From an uncultured Oscillospiraceae bacterium (GTDB lineage: Bacteria > Bacillota > Clostridia > Oscillospirales > Ruminococcaceae): DNA of 64,000 nt. This document shows positions 59,164-64,000 of the stretch, in pieces; positions within the stretch are counted from its first letter, which is position 1; every line of letters starts with the position of its first letter. The notes beneath the pieces are model-generated. The model was not told the origin of the DNA and searched no databases. It saw only the letters and a list, made by a program, of their open reading frames with translations. The stretch covers positions 24,463 to 88,462 of the forward strand of contig UQDG01000008.1 of NCBI GenBank assembly GCA_900539695.1. Reading direction: 5' to 3'. Both the position numbers and the translations under genes were made by a program.

Positions 59164-60120
59164 TTATTCTTTGTTCGCCTTGCGCTTCATACGCTCCAGC
59201 AGGGCAGCTTTCTGCTTGTCCCACTTGGCGTCGGCCTCAGGGGTGGCAGGCTCAGTGCACCGGGCAAAGCTCCAATGCAGGCCGTCGCGGCGGCTGAGCT
59301 TGAACCGCAGGTACCACGCCCCGCAGTAGGGGCAGGTGCAACGGGTGTAGTAGCCGGTGTTCCCTCGCTTGAGCCACACTTCGTCAGGCGTCAGCGGTGC
59401 GCTGCACTCGGGGCAGGCTGCCTCGGTCAGTTCGGACACGTTGCGGTAGTCGTCATGCTCCATCCGGTTCATGAACAGGCGGATGTCCCGCGCGGCAGGG
59501 TTCGGCTCGGCGCCCAGCAAGGCTTCTTTCAGCAGTTCTTCCTCGGTGGGGTAGGTCGCCAGCCCCTCGGTCAGCGGCAGCTTACGGCAGACCTTGGTGG
59601 TGTACAGTGCGTCATCCAAAGCGTTGTGGAAGGGTTCCTCCTTGGGGATGCCCAGCCGGTCGACCACGCTTTCCAGCGTCAGGCCCTCCCCTTCTTTGCG
59701 GGGATAGGCCTGCAAAAAGATACGCTGCAGGTCGTACCAGCGGTCGGGCCAGTTCTCATCCAGGCCTGCCAAAAAAAGGTTCTGCTTCAGAACAGGTACG
59801 TCATCCAGGCCCCATTCGGCCAGCTCGGCGTCCGGGCCGGCCCAATCCAGGAACTTCTGCAGACCCTCTTTCATCGGCAGCCCGGCGTCCAGGTCGCCCT
59901 GGCTCAGGCCGGTCACTTTGGCGATGTGGTGCTGCAATTTGCGGAAGATGCGCGGTCGCAGGTTCACTTCAAAAGTATCCAGCACGTCGCCGCGGGCATT
60001 GATGCGCACCGCACCAATCTGGATGATCTCACCCCGCAGCGTCAATTCTGTACCGTGGTACAAAAACGTTTTGGGCTGATACCCGATATTCCATTCGAGG
60101 TCAAAAACGATCAGGTTCAC
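59164..60120 (-). CDS. KapD-like DEDDh exonuclease with C-terminal zinc ribbon
   Basis: The 318-residue protein starts with a 3'-5' exonuclease domain (about residues 1-185): the first acidic pair is in VFDLEWNIG, a second acid is in the AEWGLDDVPVLKQN segment, and FHNALDDALYT supplies the final His/Asp. The C-terminal part (about 230-285) has a zinc ribbon with CPECSAPL and CTCPYCGAWY. Bacillus KapD, a KinA-pathway sporulation inhibitor, shares the exonuclease fold, but the substrate here is unknown. The start is GTG at 60120 with GAGGAG upstream. It lies 3 bases after the HAD gene. Confidence 0.85.
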   Translation of the reverse strand: MNLIVFDLEWNIGYQPKTFLYHGTELTLRGEIIQIGAVRINARGDVLDTFEVNLRPRIFRKLQHHIAKVTGLSQGDLDAGLPMKEGLQKFLDWAGPDAELAEWGLDDVPVLKQNLFLAGLDENWPDRWYDLQRIFLQAYPRKEGEGLTLESVVDRLGIPKEEPFHNALDDALYTTKVCRKLPLTEGLATYPTEEELLKEALLGAEPNPAARDIRLFMNRMEHDDYRNVSELTEAACPECSAPLTPDEVWLKRGNTGYYTRCTCPYCGAWYLRFKLSRRDGLHWSFARCTEPATPEADAKWDKQKAALLERMKRKANKE

Positions 60121-60123
60121 AGG

Positions 60124-60942
60124 TCAGTTCTCCTCGCTCAAGATAAATTTTTCTACAGCCAGCCCCACACCGTCGTGGTCGTTGTCGGCCGTCTGGTAGT
60201 CGGCCGCCGCTTTTACGGGGGCCTGGGCATTGCCCATCGCCACGCCCATACCGGCGCAGCGGATCATCGGCAGGTCATTCCAGCCGTCGCCGCAGGCCAT
60301 CAAGTTGGCAGCGGTCAGGCCTTTGGCGCGCAGCAGCATCTCCAGCGAGGTATCCTTGCCCACGCCCAGCGGCATCGTCTCGATAAAGAAGGGCTGGCTG
60401 CGGCAGATGGACAGCTTGCCCGCGAACTCCTGCTGCATCAGCTCCTCCACATGGGGCATGTCCACGGGGTCGCCGGTCAGCAGCAGCTTGTTGATGGGAT
60501 AATTCACGGTGGCAGGCAGGTTTTCTACCTGGCGCACCGGGATCTTGTTGATGCGGGCTTCCTCCTGCACGTAGGGGCTGGAGGCGTTCTCGGTAATGAT
60601 GCCGTGGGTGTCATAGGTCAGGGGCACCACGTTCCAGTAGCGGGAGAAAGTGCACACCGGCTCGATGAGGTCCGGCGGGAAGGCGTGCTGCACCAGCACG
60701 TGGCCGGTCTTGCAATCGATGATCTTGCCGCCGTTATAGCTTAAAATGCAGCCGCCGTATTTTTGCAGTTCCAGTTCCCGCGCCAGCGGCTCAATGCCGA
60801 CGGTGGGGCGGCCGCTGGCCAGCACAATGCAGACGCCGCGGGCCGCGGCTTCCATCAAAGCTGCCTTGGTGCGTGGCGTGATGATTTTCTCGCTGTTGGT
60901 CAGTGTACCGTCCAGATCCAGTGCCAGAACTTTGTATTGCAT
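60124..60942 (-). CDS. HAD-superfamily phosphatase, Cof type
   Basis: The 272-residue phosphatase has the HAD motifs: LALDLDGTLTNSEK (nucleophile Asp and DxD), LASGRPTVG (motif II), and CGDGWNDLPMIRCAGMGVAMGNA (motifs III and IV). A C2-type cap lies between about residues 85 and 190. Cof enzymes hydrolyse sugar phosphates, flavin mononucleotide or related compounds. It precedes the exonuclease gene by 3 bases in one operon, with GGGGG before the ATG. Confidence 0.93.
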   Translation of the reverse strand: MQYKVLALDLDGTLTNSEKIITPRTKAALMEAAARGVCIVLASGRPTVGIEPLARELELQKYGGCILSYNGGKIIDCKTGHVLVQHAFPPDLIEPVCTFSRYWNVVPLTYDTHGIITENASSPYVQEEARINKIPVRQVENLPATVNYPINKLLLTGDPVDMPHVEELMQQEFAGKLSICRSQPFFIETMPLGVGKDTSLEMLLRAKGLTAANLMACGDGWNDLPMIRCAGMGVAMGNAQAPVKAAADYQTADNDHDGVGLAVEKFILSEEN

Positions 60943-61048
60943 AGGTATCCCCCGATTACTTATATTAAATCCATCCTATTTTACCCCAAACCGACAGATT
61001 GTGCAAGGGGCGCAGTGCGTCGGGCAAAAATTAGACATTTCTAACGTA

Positions 61049-61077
61049 TTGACAAACTTTCTTTTCCGTGGTACACT
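61049..61077 (+). promoter_or_regulatory. Promoter of mntP
   Basis: A perfect TTGACA (61049-61054), a 17-base spacer and TACACT (61072-61077) precede the manganese riboswitch. Confidence 0.8.
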
Positions 61078-61085
61078 ACGAAAAT

Positions 61086-61188
61086 AACATAAGGGAGTAG
61101 TCAGCACCCTATGCGGTGGAGCAGCCGCGCGGTGCAGTTCTGCCAACATAATGGGGCGTGCCCCTGGCTTAACTTTAAACGACGAGAC
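61086..61188 (+). promoter_or_regulatory. yybP-ykoY manganese riboswitch
   Basis: Conserved pieces of the aptamer are present in order: AAGGGAGTAG at 61091, paired variable stems, GCCAACAT at 61142, GCCCCTGGC near 61160, and ACGAGAC at 61182. This class binds Mn2+ and stabilises an antiterminator. A terminator overlaps its 3' end, and the next gene is the manganese exporter mntP. Confidence 0.9.
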
Positions 61189-61233
61189 TTATCTGTTCAG
61201 CGCCTTTTGCGCAGGACAGATAGGTCTTTTTTT
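61185..61233 (+). terminator. Riboswitch-controlled terminator before mntP
   Basis: Two 14-base arms (61185-61198 and 61214-61227) pair with G-U wobble around a second inner stem and are followed by seven T residues. The left arm overlaps the end of the aptamer (ACGAGAC), as needed for manganese-dependent antitermination. Confidence 0.88.
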
Positions 61234-61261
61234 GTGCCCTTACAAAAACGGAGGAATACCC

Positions 61262-61819
61262 ATGACATTATTTGATCTGATCCTGATCGCCATCAGCCTT
61301 TCCATGGACGCTTTTGCCGTTTCGATCTGCAAGGGCCTTTCGGTCCACAAGGTCAGCTTTGCCCACGCCATGATCTGCGGGCTGTGGTTCGGCGGCTTCC
61401 AGTTCTTGATGCCCACACTGGGCTTCTTCCTGGGTGACCGCTTCGCCGTGGTCTTGACCAACTTCGGTCCCTGGGTCGCCTTTGTGCTGCTGGCCATCAT
61501 CGGCGTCAACATGGTGCGGGAAAGCTTCGGCGGCGACGAAAAGCTGGACGATGACTACTCCGCCAAAGCAATGCTGCCGCTGGCCGTTGCCACCAGCATC
61601 GATGCCTTCGCCGTCGGCGTCAGCTTTGCCGCCATGCAGGTCAATATCCTGCCCGCCGCCGGCCTGATTGGCTGCATCACCTGCCTGCTGTCTGCCATCG
61701 GTGTGCGCGTAGGTGCCCTCTTCGGCGATAAGTACCGCGCTCCTTCCGAGCGCATCGGCGGCATCGTGCTGATCCTGATCGGCCTCAAGACCCTGCTGAC
61801 GGGACTGGGAATTTTGTAA
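61262..61819 (+). CDS. mntP: Manganese efflux pump MntP
   Basis: The 185-residue membrane protein has six spans. Conserved acidic residues are in ISLSMDAFAVSICKGLS (second span) and in ATSIDAFAVGVSF, a duplicated SMDAFAV-type motif that forms the ion path. A charged loop (GGDEKLDDDYSAK) separates the halves. It exports Mn2+ to prevent toxicity. The ATG at 61262 follows GGAGG at 8 bases; the riboswitch and terminator occupy the leader. Confidence 0.95.
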   Translation: MTLFDLILIAISLSMDAFAVSICKGLSVHKVSFAHAMICGLWFGGFQFLMPTLGFFLGDRFAVVLTNFGPWVAFVLLAIIGVNMVRESFGGDEKLDDDYSAKAMLPLAVATSIDAFAVGVSFAAMQVNILPAAGLIGCITCLLSAIGVRVGALFGDKYRAPSERIGGIVLILIGLKTLLTGLGIL

Positions 61820-61847
61820 TTTTTGCTATATACTTTCCGTTCCCATT

Positions 61848-61878
61848 GTAAGGGTCGATGCTCGCATCTACCCGCTCC
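61848..61878 (+). repeat. GTAGGGGTCGATGC hairpin repeat, copy 4 (degenerate)
   Basis: GTAAGGGTCGATGCTCGCAT with a GGGT/ACCC outer stem and GATGC/GCATC inner stem resembles the three better copies. It lies in the convergent gap after mntP. Confidence 0.55.
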
Positions 61879-61905
61879 CGCAGCCATTCGCTCTTCCAAC
61901 AAACA

Positions 61906-61947
61906 AAAAGTGCATGCGCCTTCACCCGGCACATGCACTTTTCTTTT
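61906..61947. terminator. Bidirectional terminator after mntP
   Basis: AAAAGTGCATG (61906-61916) and CATGCACTTTT (61932-61942) form a perfect 11-bp stem with A and T borders, 15 bases from the stop of the minus-strand amidotransferase gene. Confidence 0.85.
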
Positions 61948-61956
61948 CCTATTTTA

Positions 61957-62658
61957 TTATCCCCGGCAGGCGTCCACAAAACTGCGCAGCAAACTTTGGC
62001 TTTCCGCCGCCTGCCAACGATGTTCCGGGTGCCACTGCACGGCCTGTACGAAACGGTATTCCGGCAAGTAAACAGCTTCGATCAGCCCATCCGAAGCCAC
62101 CGCCTGGGCATGTAGCGCCGGAGCCAGCCCCTTGATGCCCTGATGATGGCGGCTGTTCACCGCCAGCGGACCGGGGCCGTATAACGCAGCCAGCGGCGTG
62201 TCGGGCAGGATGTTCACTTCATGCACGGTGCGGTCATACGGCTTGTCCATACTGTGGGTAATCTCGGTGCCGGTCTGGGTTTTCAAATCCTGATATAGCG
62301 TACCTCCCAGTACCACATTTAAAATTTGCAGCCCGCGGCAGATGCCAAACACCGGCTTGTCCGCCTGCAAAGCCAACTCGATGAGCCTGGCCTCCATGCG
62401 GTCACGCCGCGGGTCATTTTCGCCGCAGAACGTCTCTTTTGTCTCACCGTACAGCACCGGTGCCACATCGTTGCCACCGGTCAGCAAAAGGCCGTCCACC
62501 CGGTCCACAATGTCTTTCAGCATAGCGGCGTCATCCGTCAGCGGCAGCATCATCCCGATGCCCCCAACTGCCTCCAGCCCCTGCATGTACCCGGGCAGCA
62601 TCCACAGGCTGTCCCGTCCCGCGTCCACGATAGGCGTCAATCCAATCAACGGTTTCAT
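61957..62658 (-). CDS. Class I glutamine amidotransferase-like hydrolase, PuuD family
   Basis: The 233-residue enzyme has a gamma-glutamyl hydrolase fold: the nucleophile Cys in VFGICRGLQILNVVLGG near residue 105 and the partner His in VQWHPEHRW near the C-terminus. The oxyanion Gly is in LLTGGNDVAP. PuuD-type enzymes hydrolyse gamma-glutamyl-GABA or similar compounds; no other polyamine genes are nearby, so the substrate is open. The ATG at 62658 is preferred over one 26 codons upstream; AAGGG lies before it. Confidence 0.88.
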   Translation of the reverse strand: MKPLIGLTPIVDAGRDSLWMLPGYMQGLEAVGGIGMMLPLTDDAAMLKDIVDRVDGLLLTGGNDVAPVLYGETKETFCGENDPRRDRMEARLIELALQADKPVFGICRGLQILNVVLGGTLYQDLKTQTGTEITHSMDKPYDRTVHEVNILPDTPLAALYGPGPLAVNSRHHQGIKGLAPALHAQAVASDGLIEAVYLPEYRFVQAVQWHPEHRWQAAESQSLLRSFVDACRG

Positions 62659-62815
62659 TGGCTGTTCCCTTCCCTCTCTATAATTTTGCATTATAGCGCA
62701 GCCTGGAAGCGGTGTAAAGCACCCGCCCCGATTCACGTAGATTTTTAAGAAAACACCCGAAAAAAATGTTGGATTTTAAGACCAACCGTTGTTATTCAGC
62801 GCACAATTTGATTTT

Positions 62816-63745
62816 TTATTTTTGCAGGTACTTTTCCGCGTCCTTTTCCATCTCTTTCCAAACCGGATAGGAAGCACCATTTTCCTCAAACAGCTTTTTC
62901 AGGTCGCGGTTAAGCGTGCTCATCTCCTCAATGGCATTCATTGCGTGGTCCGAGGCGCAGACTTTGCCCAGGCCCGTTGCGCACATCAGGGTAAAGAATT
63001 TCACGCAGGTCTTGCGGTACTTTTCGCCCTCAAACTCCTCGTCATCCTTGGGCAAAATCGCATGGCCGCTGTTTTTCAGTGCGCGATAGCCCTCTACATT
63101 GGCATCGGTCATCTTATTAAAGTAAGCGGTGTCCCCTTTCAGCCGCTTGAGGTCACCGTCGGTTTTGTAGCAGGCAAAGGCCACTGGCAGCACAAAGGCG
63201 GCGTGACAAAGCAGATAGTCCCCCATGTTCGGCTCATATGTGACTTTATAACCCGTCCCGGCAAAGATTTTCTGAATCAGCTGCTCGTCAGATTGCGCAC
63301 CGCACAGCTGGCCGATCGTAATTTTTTTCAGATCAACTGAAACAACACGGTCCTGCTCACGGTGCCCTGCCGAAGAGGCAAAGGCAAACATCACATTCTT
63401 TTCTGGCAGAGCCGTCACCAGTTTCTCTGGCTGCACATTATTGCCCAGGAAAACAACGTTTTTGCTCTTATTGGCGCGCAACGCATCCAGGATCGTAGCC
63501 ACCTGCGTGTAGCGCGCAGCAACGAAGATCACATCATACTCATCCTCCGATGCCAATTCCGTCACCACCGGCACACGGACGGTCGATTTCACTGGGAGCA
63601 CATAGTTTTTAATGCACAGCCCGTTTGTTTTGATGGTCTCGGCCCATTTCCCCCGCGCAAGCAGAGTAACGTCCTTCCCTGCCTTGAAAAAGTCCCGTGC
63701 CAGATTGCACCCCAGCACACCCGCACCATATACAAGAATTCGCAT
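62816..63745 (-). CDS. Ketopantoate-reductase-family oxidoreductase
   Basis: The 309-residue protein begins MRILVYGAGVLGCNLARDFFKAG, the NADP-binding GxGxxG of the PanE/ApbA family, with LLARG and a mid-region FLGNNVQP. The C-terminal helical half contains KFFTLMCATGLGK and DHAMNAIEEMSTLN. The usual catalytic Lys/Asn arrangement of true PanE is not clearly visible, and no pan gene is adjacent, so it may reduce another 2-oxo acid. GAGGAGG overlaps the first ATG and is well spaced for the ATG at 63745. Confidence 0.82.
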   Translation of the reverse strand: MRILVYGAGVLGCNLARDFFKAGKDVTLLARGKWAETIKTNGLCIKNYVLPVKSTVRVPVVTELASEDEYDVIFVAARYTQVATILDALRANKSKNVVFLGNNVQPEKLVTALPEKNVMFAFASSAGHREQDRVVSVDLKKITIGQLCGAQSDEQLIQKIFAGTGYKVTYEPNMGDYLLCHAAFVLPVAFACYKTDGDLKRLKGDTAYFNKMTDANVEGYRALKNSGHAILPKDDEEFEGEKYRKTCVKFFTLMCATGLGKVCASDHAMNAIEEMSTLNRDLKKLFEENGASYPVWKEMEKDAEKYLQK

Positions 63746-63910
63746 CGTGCCCATCCTCCTCTATTTCGCAGTTAATCAATGCTAACCCATTGTTACAAGC
63801 ATACGCCGGACTTGGGGTGCTGTCAAGCGCTGTGCCCTCAAATCATCGTTTGCTTCATCAACTTCAGCCGTCTATTTCCCTCAGTTCTGTAGGAAAGGCT
63901 GCACATAACA

Positions 63911-63942
63911 AAAAGCTCTGCCTCCGAAGAAGCAGAGCTTTT
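63911..63942 (-). terminator. Terminator after tRNA-Glu
   Basis: AAAAGCTCTGC (63911-63921) and GCAGAGCTTTT (63932-63942) form a perfect 11-bp stem. On the minus strand it starts next to the tRNA 3' end and is followed by TTGTTATG after the T run. Confidence 0.85.
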
Positions 63943-63943
63943 A

Positions 63944-64000
63944 TGGTGACCCGTGCGGGAATCGAACCCACGTTAACGGCGTGAGAGGCCGCTGTCTTAA
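63944..64000 (-). tRNA. tRNA-Glu (anticodon CTC), 5' part beyond the window
   Basis: The minus strand shows the anticodon stem-loop CGGC-CTCTCAC-GCCG with anticodon CTC, the T-loop GGTTCGATTCC in a perfect stem, the acceptor end GGGTCA, and an encoded CCA. The D-arm and the 5' acceptor strand are cut off at 64000. Confidence 0.9.

Noticed and set aside
1..64000. CRISPR array, prophage or integrative element
   Set aside because: No regularly spaced direct repeats with unique spacers, no integrase, phage structural or plasmid genes; the tRNA at the right edge has no integrase next to it within the window.

Overview
The window is about 64 kb of GC-rich chromosomal DNA with dense, short-spaced genes, strong Shine-Dalgarno sites, sigma-A-type promoters and factor-independent terminators. 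The gene set points to a Gram-positive clostridial gut bacterium: a yabO-yabP-yabQ-divIC-yabR cluster, a CIRCE heat-shock operator, cdaA-cdaR, hemZ, a single Rel (p)ppGpp enzyme and BMP-type nucleoside uptake. GC content and gene style suggest the Oscillospiraceae (Faecalibacterium/Gemmiger/Subdoligranulum group); this is inference, since no rRNA is present. I see no prophage, plasmid, CRISPR array or complete large mobile element.

Layout. 1-6 kb: the start of a glycosyltransferase, a GH3 N-acetylhexosaminidase lipoprotein, and a Gld-like ABC export operon (ATPase, permease, GldG-like protein, DUF4340). 6-16.9 kb: asnB, coaBC and coaX divergent from overlapping promoters, galK divergent from an AraC regulator, an RlmD/TrmA-type RNA methyltransferase, one AT-rich orphan membrane protein, and a small operon ending in a J-domain protein. 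17-26.5 kb: a Cys-cluster protein with a D-2-hydroxyacid dehydrogenase, an esterase, htpG behind a CIRCE element, and a two-component system divergent from a lantibiotic/bacitracin-protection-type ABC transporter. 27-35 kb: a nucleoside salvage regulon (two permeases, a double ATPase, two BMP lipoproteins, cytidine deaminase, purine nucleoside phosphorylase). 35-43 kb: a radical SAM protein with a large membrane protein, a NYN-LOTUS protein with an rRNA methyltransferase, and the yabR-divIC-yabQ-yabP-yabO-hup-mazG block. 43-58 kb: a zinc-ribbon protein, a uridine-kinase-like protein, hemZ, an MBL hydrolase, dtd, rel, recJ, an XpaC-like protein, an FAD protein, cdaR-cdaA and ispDF. 58-64 kb: DegV, a KapD-like exonuclease with a HAD phosphatase, mntP behind a yybP-ykoY manganese riboswitch, a class I amidotransferase, a PanE-like reductase, and a tRNA-Glu cut by the window end.

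The most interesting structure lies between genes. Two 172-bp, near-identical, long-hairpin elements with inverted ends and 4-bp target duplications (TTAA, TTTA) are MITE-like. One sits just downstream of the likely transcription start of the ABC transporter operon, behind four 11-bp-spaced repeats that look like the response-regulator operator. The other sits at the stop codon of the NYN-LOTUS gene. There are also a short hairpin repeat family (GTAGGGGTCGATGC type, four copies) and a longer palindromic repeat (two full copies and two partial relatives) between genes.
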